NCBI RefSeq assembly: GCF_024171695.1
Contig: NZ_JAMTCF010000011.1
Location: 47,498-111,497 of the forward strand
Direction of reading: 5' to 3'
DNA length: 64,000 nt
Source: Actinosynnema pretiosum
GTDB taxonomy: Bacteria > Actinomycetota > Actinomycetes > Mycobacteriales > Pseudonocardiaceae
A model generated the notes under the pieces. It saw only the letters and a list, made by a program, of their open reading frames with translations, had not been told where the DNA came from and did no database searches. This document shows positions 16,863 through 24,910 of this stretch, piece by piece. The position numbers and the translations under genes were made by a program. The stretch's first letter is position 1. The number at the start of each line of letters is the position of its first letter.

Positions 16863-17258
16863 ATGCAGGTGCAGGTCAACATCGACCGCAGTGTCCAGGG
16901 TGGGGAGAAGCTGACCGAGTTCGCCACGTCCGAGCTGGAGACCTCCCTCGCGAGGTTCGACGGGTGGGTGACCAGGGTCGAGGTCCACTTCACCGAGGAG
17001 ACCGCAGCCAAGGGCGAGGACCTGCGCTGCGCCATCGAGGCCCGTCCGTCGGGCGCCCAGCCGGTCGTGGTCAGCCACCACGCCTCCACGGCGGGCGAGG
17101 CGTGCGTCATGGCGGTCAAGAAGCTCCACAAGGCGCTCGACACGCGCTACTCCAAGGCCCACGACCACAAGGGCGCCGACAGCATCCGCCACCAGGACGC
17201 GGGCGAGCCCCTGGACGACGTGGCCGAGGAGCTGACCGGCGAGCCGGTGGTCAAGTGA
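16863..17258 (+). CDS. Short HPF/RaiA-type ribosome hibernation factor
   Basis: The 131-residue protein matches the S30AE/HPF N-terminal domain (VQVNIDRSVQGGEKLTEF, then ARFDGWVTRVEVHFTEE and KLHKALDTRYSKAHDHK). It is shorter than the actinobacterial long HPF, lacking the C-terminal dimerisation domain, so it probably inactivates ribosomes without long-HPF-type dimerisation. An AGAGG site precedes the ATG. The SigB/SigF-like promoter upstream suggests induction by stress or stationary phase. A strong hairpin follows the stop. Confidence 0.75.
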   Translation: MQVQVNIDRSVQGGEKLTEFATSELETSLARFDGWVTRVEVHFTEETAAKGEDLRCAIEARPSGAQPVVVSHHASTAGEACVMAVKKLHKALDTRYSKAHDHKGADSIRHQDAGEPLDDVAEELTGEPVVK

Positions 17259-17263
17259 GACGC

Positions 17264-17307
17264 GCCGGGGGCCGCTGCGGCACCGAACCGCCGCAGCGGC
17301 CCCCGGC
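17264..17307 (+). terminator. Strong hairpin terminator after hibernation-factor gene
   Basis: Two 18-bp perfectly complementary arms beginning GCCGGGGGCC enclose an 8-base loop. The hairpin starts six bases after the stop codon. Confidence 0.75.
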
Positions 17308-17395
17308 CACCTGGCCGAGCGGGGCGCCCCGTGGGGCCCGCTCGCTCTCCGTGAACGAAATCCGCCCCGAACCCGTGCTTTTCTCACCATGCGTG

Positions 17396-17409
17396 TCCGC
17401 ACCTGCGGA
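17396..17409. promoter_or_regulatory. Palindrome TCCGCA-CC-TGCGGA upstream of PP2C operon
   Basis: This perfect 6-bp-arm dyad lies about 95 nt upstream of the PP2C reading frame, followed by an extended -10-like TGTAGGGT near 17440. It is a possible operator; no factor can be named. Confidence 0.3.
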
Positions 17410-17502
17410 TGTCCTGCGCACGACGTGCCCCGACACCTGTAGGGTGGGGAGCGTCCGGGACTTGAAACCACAGGTCCGCGCACTCGACAGCGCCCCCATC
17501 AC

Positions 17503-19218
17503 GTGGGCGCGGTGAGGTTTGGGCCCCCATCCGCGGGCCCGGTGATCCTGGTGGGCGAAGACCGCGTGGTGGGAAACACCCACGTCGACAGCGACACGGC
17601 GTGGCGCACGGCTCCTTGCCCTGCCCTCCTGGTGGGCCCGGACGGCACCGTGCTCGGCCTCAACCGGGCCGCGAGCACCCTCCTGCCCTCGATCACCGAA
17701 GGCGGCTCCCTTGACGACGGCTGGTTGGCGGACGCGCACCGCGACCACCTGGAACCCGCCCGCGCCGCCGTCGCCACGGCGGTGGCGCCGGGAAGCGGCG
17801 ACCAGGCGGGTGCCACCCTCGTCACCGGCGACTTCGGCCCGAGGAGCTTCGCCGCGCACCCGGTCGACCACGACGACGGCACCGTCGCCTGGTGGCTGGT
17901 GGAGGACACCGAACGCCGAGGCGCCCTGGCCGAGCTGGCCGTGGAACGCGAGCGCGCCGCCCTCCTGGACGAGATGTCCTCGGCCTTGTTCACCTCGCTG
18001 AACGTCGAGCGCTGCGCCAGGGTCGCGGTCCGGCTCGCCGCAGCGCACCTGGCCGACGCCGCCCTGGTCATCTCCCCCGGCGGCCGGGACTACCCGGTCA
18101 CCCGCTGCGCGCGCGGCGAGTCCCCGGCCCACACGCGCATCGTCATCGACCCGGACGAGGTCCCCGGCCTCGGCGAGGCGCTGCGCGGCTTCCCGCCCGT
18201 GCCGTCCCGCTGGATCGACCCGTCGGCGGCCCCCGACTGGCTGCTGCCCGACGGCTTCGGCGAGGCGGGCTCCATCCTGGTCACCCCGCTGCCCGGCCAC
18301 GGCGTGCCCGCGGGGGCGCTGATCCTGGTCCGCCGCACCGCCGTGCGCGGCTTCAGCCCCGACGAGGAGGCGTTCGCCCGCCTGTTCGCGGCCCGCGCGG
18401 GCGTGGCCATGTCGGCCGCCCGCATGTTCGCCCAGCAGGCCTCGATCACCGAGACCCTGATGCGCGAGCTCCTCCCGCCCACCCTCACCCACCTCGGCGG
18501 CGTCGAGTTCGCGGGCCGCTACCGCCCGTCGCAGGACACCGAGCGGGTCGGCGGCGACTTCTACGACGTGCACGAGGGCGAGGACGGCGAGTCCCTGGTC
18601 GTCCTCGGCGACGTGTGCGGCAAGGGCCTGGAGGCCGCCGTCCTCACCGGCAAGGTCCGCACCGCGCTGCAGGTCCTGCTGCCCATGGCCGACGACCACC
18701 ACCGGATGCTCACCCTGCTCAACGAGGCGCTGCTCAACAACGGCAGCACCCGGTTCGTCACGCTCGTGCTCGCCTCCGTCACCCGCGAGGGCACCTCGGT
18801 GCGGCTGCGCCTGACCAGCGCGGGCCACCCGCCACCGCTGATCGTGCGCGCGGGGGGCGAGGTCGAGGAGGCCGACACCACCGGCACGCTCATCGGCGTG
18901 CTCCCCGAGATCGAGAGCACCACCGCCGAGGTCGTCCTCGGCCCCGGCGAGACCTGCCTGCTCTACACCGACGGCATCACCGAGGCCAGGGGCGGCCCCA
19001 TGGACACCGGCATGTTCGGCGAGTCCAGGCTGCGCCGCGCGCTCGCCGAGTGCGCCGGGATGCCCGCCGAGGCCGTGGTGGAGCACGTGCAGATGCTGGC
19101 CGCGCACTGGGTCGGCGCCAGCGACCACGACGACATGGCCGTGCTGGCGGTCACCGCGCCGCGCGGGCAGCACCTGACGGCGGTCGGGGGGCACGGTCCG
19201 GGGCGGTTCACCTCATGA
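17503..19218 (+). CDS. PAS/GAF-SpoIIE PP2C-type phosphatase
   Basis: The 571-residue protein has a PAS-like region (about 35-130), a short coiled coil, a GAF-like region (about 160-320) and a C-terminal SpoIIE/RsbU phosphatase (about 335-565) with metal-site motifs GGDFYDV, GDVCGKG, LYTDGITEA and HDDMAVLAV. Such enzymes dephosphorylate STAS anti-sigma antagonists. The next genes, overlapping by four bases each, encode a B12-binding protein and a STAS protein, the presumed sensor and substrate. Several GTGs (17503, 17512, 17542) could be the start; no ribosome site decides. The N-terminal PAS/GAF may add a second input. Confidence 0.82.
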   Translation: MGAVRFGPPSAGPVILVGEDRVVGNTHVDSDTAWRTAPCPALLVGPDGTVLGLNRAASTLLPSITEGGSLDDGWLADAHRDHLEPARAAVATAVAPGSGDQAGATLVTGDFGPRSFAAHPVDHDDGTVAWWLVEDTERRGALAELAVERERAALLDEMSSALFTSLNVERCARVAVRLAAAHLADAALVISPGGRDYPVTRCARGESPAHTRIVIDPDEVPGLGEALRGFPPVPSRWIDPSAAPDWLLPDGFGEAGSILVTPLPGHGVPAGALILVRRTAVRGFSPDEEAFARLFAARAGVAMSAARMFAQQASITETLMRELLPPTLTHLGGVEFAGRYRPSQDTERVGGDFYDVHEGEDGESLVVLGDVCGKGLEAAVLTGKVRTALQVLLPMADDHHRMLTLLNEALLNNGSTRFVTLVLASVTREGTSVRLRLTSAGHPPPLIVRAGGEVEEADTTGTLIGVLPEIESTTAEVVLGPGETCLLYTDGITEARGGPMDTGMFGESRLRRALAECAGMPAEAVVEHVQMLAAHWVGASDHDDMAVLAVTAPRGQHLTAVGGHGPGRFTS

Positions 19219-20315
19219 CGGCGGCCGAGCTGACGGCGGTGGCGGAGCGCTCCGAGCTGCTCTGGCGGGCGGTCGTGGCCGGTGACGAGCACACCGCGAC
19301 CGACGTGGTGCTGGACGCGCTCGACTCCGGGCTCGACCCCGAGTCGGTGCTGCTGGACGTGATCGCGGGCGTGCAGCGGCGGGTCGGCGAGGAGTGGGTG
19401 GCCAACCGGCTCACCGTCGTCCAGGAGCACGCGGCCACCGCCATCAACGACCGCGTCATCACCGTGCTGGGCGTGCGCGCCCGCACCAGGCCGACGCTCG
19501 GCCGGGTCGTGGTGGCGTGCGTGGACGGCGAGTGGCACGCGCTGCCCGCCCGGCTGCTCGCGGAGGTGCTGAAGCTGCGCGGCTTCCAGGTCGACTACCT
19601 GGGCGCGCAGGTGCCCGCGCCGCACCTGGTCACGCACCTGCACCGCACCGACCCGGACGCCGTCGCGCTGTCCGGCTCGCTGGCCACCCGGCTGCCGACC
19701 GCGCACGCCACGATCACCGCCTGCCAGGCGGCGGGCGTGCCCGTGCTCGCGGGCGGGCGGGCGTTCGGCGTGGACGGCAGGTACGCCCGGCTGCTCGGCG
19801 CGGACGGCTGGGCGCCCGACGCGCGCGCCGCCGCCGACCACCTCGCGGCCGGTCCGCCGCCGAGACCGAGGTCCGGCCACCAGCCGATCGACGACCTGCC
19901 GCACCTGGGCGACCAGGAGTACACCATGATCTCCAGGACGGCCCAGCAGTTGGTGAAGGCCGTCTACACGGGACTGGAGGAGCGGCTGCCGGTGATGGGG
20001 ACCTACACCGAGCAGCAGCAGGAGCGCACCGCCGAGGACCTGCTGCACATCGTCGAGCACCTCGCGGTGGCGCTGTACACCGACGACCCCGAGCTGTTCA
20101 CGAGCTTCCTGGGCTGGACGGGGGACGTGCTGTCCTCGCGCGGCGTCCCGCCCGCCTTCCTCGCGCCCACCGTGGACCTGCTGTCCGCCGAGCTGCGCGA
20201 CTTCCCCAGGGCCACGGCCTTCCTCGCCGCCCACCGGACCGCCGCGTCCGACCCGCCCGCGCCCCAGCACCACGCGCTGGCCACCCACCCCTCCGACCCC
20301 GGACCCGCCGCATGA
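19215..20315 (+). CDS. Cobalamin-binding sensor protein with CarH-like photoreceptor residues
   Basis: The 366-residue protein has a four-helix B12-cap (about 10-90) and a Rossmann B12-binding domain (about 95-210, with VACVDGEWH, SGSLATRL and LAGGRAF). Residues W61 and E71-H72 reproduce the Wx9EH motif that CarH photoreceptors use to shield adenosylcobalamin, and E106-x-H108 fits the ExH lower-ligand motif. Unlike CarH there is no MerR HTH at the N-terminus; instead an extra helical domain (about 230-345, globin-like in pattern) follows. It starts at ATGA overlapping the phosphatase and ends overlapping the STAS gene, so it likely gates the phosphatase or STAS partner in response to light or B12. 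Light sensing is inferred. Confidence 0.75.
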   Translation: MTAAELTAVAERSELLWRAVVAGDEHTATDVVLDALDSGLDPESVLLDVIAGVQRRVGEEWVANRLTVVQEHAATAINDRVITVLGVRARTRPTLGRVVVACVDGEWHALPARLLAEVLKLRGFQVDYLGAQVPAPHLVTHLHRTDPDAVALSGSLATRLPTAHATITACQAAGVPVLAGGRAFGVDGRYARLLGADGWAPDARAAADHLAAGPPPRPRSGHQPIDDLPHLGDQEYTMISRTAQQLVKAVYTGLEERLPVMGTYTEQQQERTAEDLLHIVEHLAVALYTDDPELFTSFLGWTGDVLSSRGVPPAFLAPTVDLLSAELRDFPRATAFLAAHRTAASDPPAPQHHALATHPSDPGPAA

Positions 20316-20674
20316 GCCGACCACACCCCCTGACCTGCACGCGCGTCGTCGACGGCGGAACCGCCAGCGTCGCGGTGACAGGCGATCTCGCCTACGACAC
20401 GGGTGACGTCCTGCTGCACACCGTGGTCGACGCGCTGGAGGAGGGCGGGGTCGAGGACGTGCGCATCGACTTCGCCGGCCTGGAGCTGTGCGACTCGTAC
20501 GGCCTCGCCACCCTGCTGATGATCCACCGCAGGGTCGTGGCGGCGGGCGCGCGCCTGCACCTGGAGAACCGGCCGACGACCCTGGAGCGGCTGATGCGCC
20601 GCACCAACACGCTCGGCCACCTCACGAGCACCCCGGCGGCGGACCGGATGGACCGGCTGGACCGGTTCGACTAG
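20312..20674 (+). CDS. STAS-domain anti-sigma factor antagonist
   Basis: The 120-residue protein is a single STAS domain: GDLAYDTGDVLLHTV, FAGLELCDSYGLATLL and LHLENRP. Ser62 in CDSYGL occupies the phosphorylated Ser position of SpoIIAA/RsbV. It would bind an anti-sigma kinase when dephosphorylated by the upstream PP2C. No anti-sigma kinase or sigma factor gene is in the window, so partners must be elsewhere. It overlaps the B12 protein gene by four bases (ATGA). Confidence 0.87.
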   Translation: MSRPHPLTCTRVVDGGTASVAVTGDLAYDTGDVLLHTVVDALEEGGVEDVRIDFAGLELCDSYGLATLLMIHRRVVAAGARLHLENRPTTLERLMRRTNTLGHLTSTPAADRMDRLDRFD

Positions 20675-20675
20675 C

Positions 20676-20714
20676 GGTCCGCCGGGCCCCGGCCGGTCGC
20701 GGGACCGGCGGTCC
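20676..20714 (+). terminator. Imperfect hairpin after STAS gene
   Basis: GGTCCGCCGGGCCC pairs with GGGACCGGCGGTCC with two mismatches, starting one base after the STAS stop. It is a weak terminator candidate. Confidence 0.35.
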
Positions 20715-20757
20715 ACGCGCCTGCGCGGCTCACCGGGGTTAGGTGCGGCAGCTTAGG

Positions 20758-20857
20758 TCCTGGAGTCCTGGAGTCCTGGAGTCCTGGAGTCCTGGAGTCC
20801 TGGAGTCCTGGAGTCCTGGAGTCCTGGTGCCTGGTGCCTGGTGCCTGGTGCCTGGTG
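20758..20857. repeat. Minisatellite: eight TCCTGGAG units then five CCTGGTG units
   Basis: The 8-bp unit TCCTGGAG repeats eight times without change at 20758-20821. After two bases the 7-bp unit CCTGGTG repeats five times at 20823-20857, and degenerate GGTGGCC copies trail off to about 20890. The 323-bp space between the STAS gene and the siderophore importer holds no gene; it contains this repeat and, at its end, the iron box. Units of 8 and 7 bp shift frame, and the number of copies could vary by slippage. Confidence 0.95.
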
Positions 20858-20979
20858 GCCGGAGCTCGGTGGCCTGGTGGCCGAGGTGCCGGGCGGTTCC
20901 GGTTTGCGGCTTTGAAGTCCCTGCTCCACCACGCGCGACACCGTGCTTCGGGACCCCGCACACCAACTGGTCGACTGAG

Positions 20980-20996
20980 TTAGGTTAGCCTCACTA
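20980..20996. promoter_or_regulatory. Iron box (IdeR/DmdR)
   Basis: TTAGGTTAGCCTCACTA matches the actinobacterial iron box (consensus TTAGGTTAGGCTAACCTAA) in its left half and retains CCT in the right. It directly abuts the ATG at 20998, so repressor binding would block the importer operon when iron is sufficient. Confidence 0.8.
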
Positions 20997-20997
20997 C

Positions 20998-21954
20998 ATG
21001 CTGCCCCCCAGGCGTCTCCGCCACGCCGCCCTGCTCCTGACCTGCGTCGCGGCCCTGTCCGCCTGCGGTTCCGGCACCGCCGCCGAGCCCGAGGCCGCCG
21101 AGGGCCGCACCGTCGACACCCTCCTCGGGCCGGTCACCGTCCCCGCCCAGGTCGACTCCGTGGTCGTCCTGGAAGGCCGCCGCGACCTCGACGTCGTCCT
21201 CTCCCTCGACCTCCCCCTCGTCGGGTACCCCTACGAGGAGGCCGGGTCGCTCGACCTGGAGTCCCCGCTGGCCGACCGGCTCGCCGCCGCGCGCGACAAG
21301 GGCGCGAAGGAGCTGTTCCTGGCCGACGAGATCAACCTGGAGGCCATCGCCGCCGCCGCGCCCGACCTGATCGTCAGCCGCGTCGACGACGTCGAGCCCA
21401 TCCGCGCCGAGCTGGAGGCCATCGCGCCCGTGCTCGCCATCGGCGACCAGAGCAAGAGCACCTGGCAGGACGACCTCCGGCTGGTCGGCCGCGCCACCGG
21501 GCGCGAGGACCGCGCCGACGCGCTGATCGCCGAGTACGACGAGCGCGTCGCCGAGCTGTCCACCACCTACGCCGCGCAGCTCGCGGGCACGACGTTCGCG
21601 CCCGTCGTGATCTCCGCCGAGAAGGCCGAGGTCCGGCCGGGCAGGCTCATGTCCACCGTGCTGACCGACCTCGGCGCCAAGCCCTCCACCGCGTTCGCCG
21701 AGGCCGTGGAGACCGGGCGGGCCGAGTTCGGGCCCGAGCAGCTGCTGGCCGGGTTCGGGGACGCGGGCGCGCTGATCCCCCTGGTCAACGACCCGCAGAC
21801 CTGGGAGCAGGTCCGCACCTCGGCGCTGTACCAGCAGCTTCCCGCCGTGCGCGACGGGCACGCCGTCCGCTCGGACAAGCAGACCCACGAGGGCGCCGCG
21901 ACCACCGCGCTGCACTGCCTCGACGTGGTCGAGCAGCTGCTGAAGACCCTGTAG
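20998..21954 (+). CDS. Ferric-siderophore ABC binding lipoprotein (FecB/FepB type)
   Basis: The 318-residue protein has a lipoprotein signal ending in LSAC and a periplasmic-binding type III body with two lobes joined by a long helix (DDLRLVGRATGREDRADALI). It would capture a ferri-siderophore outside the membrane. The iron box adjoins its ATG. It is the first gene of a four-gene operon with two FecCD permeases and an ATPase, each overlapping the next by one or four bases. No biosynthetic genes for a siderophore are nearby, so the ligand may be a xenosiderophore. Confidence 0.9.
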   Translation: MLPPRRLRHAALLLTCVAALSACGSGTAAEPEAAEGRTVDTLLGPVTVPAQVDSVVVLEGRRDLDVVLSLDLPLVGYPYEEAGSLDLESPLADRLAAARDKGAKELFLADEINLEAIAAAAPDLIVSRVDDVEPIRAELEAIAPVLAIGDQSKSTWQDDLRLVGRATGREDRADALIAEYDERVAELSTTYAAQLAGTTFAPVVISAEKAEVRPGRLMSTVLTDLGAKPSTAFAEAVETGRAEFGPEQLLAGFGDAGALIPLVNDPQTWEQVRTSALYQQLPAVRDGHAVRSDKQTHEGAATTALHCLDVVEQLLKTL

Positions 21955-23054
21955 TGGCCGAGTCCGCCGTCGCCGAACCCGCCGTCGCCACCCCTGCGGT
22001 CGCCGAACCCGCTGGGGCGCGACCGGCCGGGACCGGCCCGCCCCCGGCGCCCGGCTGGCGCCTCCCCGCAGGCGCGCTCGCGCTGCTCGCCCTCCTGGCG
22101 GGCGCGGTCCTGCTGAGCCTGCTGGTCGGCGGCCGGGGCCTGACGCCCGCCGCCGTCTGGGCGGCGCTGCTCGGCGACGGCGCCCCGGAGTCCACCGCGA
22201 TCGTGCTCGGCCAGCGGCTGCCCCGCACGGTCATCGGCCTGCTCGGCGGTTGCGCGCTGGCCGTCGCGGGCGCGCTCGTGCAGGGCCACACCCGCAACCC
22301 GCTGGCCGACCCCGGCCTGCTCGGCGTCACCTCGGGCGCGTCGCTGGCCGTGGTGCTGGCGATCTCCCTGCTCGGCCTCACCACCCCGGCGGGCCACCTG
22401 TGGTTCGCGTTCGCGGGCGCCGCGCTCGGCACGGTCGTGGTCACCGCGATCGGCCTGGCCGCCGGGCGCGAGCGCGACGCCTCGCCCGCCTCCCTCGCGC
22501 TGGCCGGTGCGGCGGTGTCGGCGCTGCTGAGCGCCGTCACCGGCGTGCTGCTCCTGCTCGACGCGGGCGCGCTGGACGTGCACCGCTTCTGGACGGTCGG
22601 CTCGCTCGCGGGCGGTCGCGGGTTCGACGTGGTCGCCGCCGCCGGACCCCCGCTGCTGCTGGGCCTGCTGGTCGCGCTCGCCCACGCGCCCGCGCTCAAC
22701 ACCCTCGCGCTCGGCGACGACCTGGCCCGCGCGCTCGGCCGCCGCCTGCTGCCCGCGCGGCTGGTCGGCCTGCTGGCGGTGACCCTGCTGGTCGGGTCGG
22801 CGACGGCGCTGGTCGGGTCGCTCGGGTTCGTCGGGCTGGTCGCGCCGCACCTGGTGCGCGGGTTCACCGGGCCGGACCACCGGGCGCTGCTGCCGGTGTG
22901 CGCGGTCGCGGGCGCGGTGCTGGTGCTGCTGGCGGACGTGCTCGGGCGGGTGCTGATCGCGCCCGCCGAGCTGCCGGTGGGGATCGTGCTCGGCGTGGCC
23001 GGTGGACCGGCGTTCCTGCTGGTGGTCGTGCGGCACCTGCGGGGCGCGCGGTGA
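21954..23054 (+). CDS. FecCD-family siderophore ABC permease (first)
   Basis: The 366-residue membrane protein has about ten hydrophobic segments and FecCD motifs: RLPRTVIGLLGGCALAVAGA, QGHTRNPLADPGLLGVTSGA, GSLGFVGLVAPHLVR. The first 35 residues are an Ala/Pro-rich cytoplasmic lead with an AVAEPAV/AVATPAV repeat. The GTG overlaps the TAG of the binding-protein gene by one base. It forms a heterodimer with the next permease. Confidence 0.9.
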   Translation: MAESAVAEPAVATPAVAEPAGARPAGTGPPPAPGWRLPAGALALLALLAGAVLLSLLVGGRGLTPAAVWAALLGDGAPESTAIVLGQRLPRTVIGLLGGCALAVAGALVQGHTRNPLADPGLLGVTSGASLAVVLAISLLGLTTPAGHLWFAFAGAALGTVVVTAIGLAAGRERDASPASLALAGAAVSALLSAVTGVLLLLDAGALDVHRFWTVGSLAGGRGFDVVAAAGPPLLLGLLVALAHAPALNTLALGDDLARALGRRLLPARLVGLLAVTLLVGSATALVGSLGFVGLVAPHLVRGFTGPDHRALLPVCAVAGAVLVLLADVLGRVLIAPAELPVGIVLGVAGGPAFLLVVVRHLRGAR

Positions 23055-24100
23055 GCCGGGACTGGCGGGTGCTCGCGCTCGGCCCGGTGACGGCGCGCTG
23101 GCGGCCCCGGACCGCGCTGGTGACCGCGCTCGCGCTGCTCGCGGCGGCCGGTTTCGCCGTGCTGGCACTGGGTTCCGGCGATTTTCCAGTCGCGCCCGCG
23201 CGTGTGCTGGACGTGCTGCTCGGCGGTGGGACGCGGCGGGAGCGGCTGATCGTGCTCGACCTGCGGCTGCCCAGGGTCGTGCTGGCGGTGGTGGTCGGCG
23301 CGATGCTCGCGGTGTCCGGGGCGATCACGCAGACCGTGGCGCGCAACGCCTTGGCCAGCCCGGACCTGCTCGGCGTCACCGCCGGTGCGGGCACGGGCGC
23401 GGTGGCGGTGTTCGTGCTGGAGGGCTCGGCCGGTGGCGCGCTGCGCGCGGTCGGCGTCCCGGCGGCGGCGCTGCTCGGCGGGCTGCTCGCGGCCGGGCTG
23501 ACCGCCGCGCTGCTGACCTTCACCGGTGGCGGCGGGCTGCGACCGCTGCTGGTCGGCGTCGGCGTGTCGGCGTTCTTCGGCGGTGTCACCGGCTGGCTGC
23601 TGCTGGCCGCGCGCATCGACGACGCGGAGCGGGCCAACGCCTGGCTCGCGGGGTCGTTGAACGGGCGGGGCTGGACCGAGGTGACGAGCACGTCGCTCGC
23701 GCTCCTGCTGTGCGCGGCGGCCCTGGTGCCGCTGTCCGCCCGGATTCCGGCCGTGCAGCTGGGTTCCGAGGTCGCGTCGGCGCTCGGGCACCGCACCGGC
23801 CGGGTGGTCGGGGCGCTGCTGCTGTGCGCGGTGGCGCTGGCGTCGGTCGCCGCGTCCGCCGTGGGACCGGTCGGGTTCGTGGCGCTGGTCGCCCCGCACC
23901 TGGCCCGGCTGTCCTGCGCCGCCCCGCGCCCCCCGCTGGCCGCGTCCGCCGCGCTCGGCGCCGTGCTGCTGCTGGCCGCGGACCTGGTGGCGCGCACGGC
24001 TTTCGCGCCGATCACGCTCCCCGCAGGCGCGGTGACGGCGGTGGTCGGCGCGCCCTTCCTGGTGTGGTTGCTGGTTCGTTCCCGGAGGTTCCCGTCATGA
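23051..24100 (+). CDS. FecCD-family siderophore ABC permease (second)
   Basis: The 349-residue membrane protein has the same family motifs (RLPRVVLAVVVGAMLAVSGA, TVARNALASPDLLGVTAGAG, GPVGFVALVAPHLAR). GTGA overlap with the first permease shows coupled translation. With its partner it forms the channel for the ferri-siderophore. Confidence 0.9.
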   Translation: MSRDWRVLALGPVTARWRPRTALVTALALLAAAGFAVLALGSGDFPVAPARVLDVLLGGGTRRERLIVLDLRLPRVVLAVVVGAMLAVSGAITQTVARNALASPDLLGVTAGAGTGAVAVFVLEGSAGGALRAVGVPAAALLGGLLAAGLTAALLTFTGGGGLRPLLVGVGVSAFFGGVTGWLLLAARIDDAERANAWLAGSLNGRGWTEVTSTSLALLLCAAALVPLSARIPAVQLGSEVASALGHRTGRVVGALLLCAVALASVAASAVGPVGFVALVAPHLARLSCAAPRPPLAASAALGAVLLLAADLVARTAFAPITLPAGAVTAVVGAPFLVWLLVRSRRFPS

Positions 24101-24876
24101 GCACGTCGCTGCGGACCGAGGACCTGGTGGTGCGCTTCGGCGACCACACGGCCGTGGACGGGGTCGCGCTGACCGTGCCGACCGGTTCGGTGACCGCGAT
24201 CGTGGGGCCCAACGGGTGCGGCAAGTCCACCCTGCTGCGCGCCCTCTCCCGCGTGCTGCCACCGGATTCCGGCCTGGTGCTGCTGGACGGCGAGGACGTG
24301 CGCCGCACCCCGCCGCGCGCGTTCGCCCGCAAGGTCGCCCTGCTGCCGCAGGAACCCCAGGCGCCGGACGGGCTGACCGTGGTCGACCTGGTGACGCGCG
24401 GTCGCGACCCGCACCGCCGCTGGTACGACCAGTGGTCGAGGCCGGACGAGGAGATCGTGCTGGACGCGTTGCGCCGCACCGGTTTGGCGGACCTGGCGGA
24501 CCGGCCGCTGCACGCGCTGTCCGGCGGGCAGCGGCAGCGGGCGTGGATCGCGCTGGCGCTGGCGCAGCGCACCGACGTGCTGCTGCTGGACGAGCCGACG
24601 AACCACCTGGACGTGGCGCACCAGCTCGACGTGCTGGACACGGTGACCTCGTTGCGGGGCTTGACGGTCGTGATGGTGCTGCACGACCTCGGCCTGGCCG
24701 CCCGGTACGCCGAGCGCGTGGTGGCGGTCCGCGCGGGGCGGGTGGTGGCCGAGGGACCGGTGGCGGAGGTGCTCACGCCCGCGCTGCTGCGGGAGGTGTT
24801 CGACGTGGAGTGCGGGGTGCTGACCGACCCGGAGACCGGGCGGCCGGTGGTGGTGCCCAGGCGCGTGGTGCGCTGA
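24097..24876 (+). CDS. Siderophore ABC importer ATPase (FepC type)
   Basis: The 259-residue protein has Walker A GPNGCGKST (37-45), Q-loop LLPQEP, signature LSGGQRQR (141-148), Walker B VLLLDEPTN (161-169) and switch His in VMVLHDLGLA. Its closest family pattern is FepC/FecE. It starts at an ATGA overlap with the second permease and ends the iron-regulated operon. Confidence 0.92.
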   Translation: MSTSLRTEDLVVRFGDHTAVDGVALTVPTGSVTAIVGPNGCGKSTLLRALSRVLPPDSGLVLLDGEDVRRTPPRAFARKVALLPQEPQAPDGLTVVDLVTRGRDPHRRWYDQWSRPDEEIVLDALRRTGLADLADRPLHALSGGQRQRAWIALALAQRTDVLLLDEPTNHLDVAHQLDVLDTVTSLRGLTVVMVLHDLGLAARYAERVVAVRAGRVVAEGPVAEVLTPALLREVFDVECGVLTDPETGRPVVVPRRVVR

Positions 24877-24910
24877 CTAGGGTTGGCCGCGTCGAGGCGA
24901 GGAGGCCTGG

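Noticed and set aside
20758-20857. Possible CRISPR array
   Set aside because: Units of 7-8 bp lie in direct contact with no spacers; it is a minisatellite.
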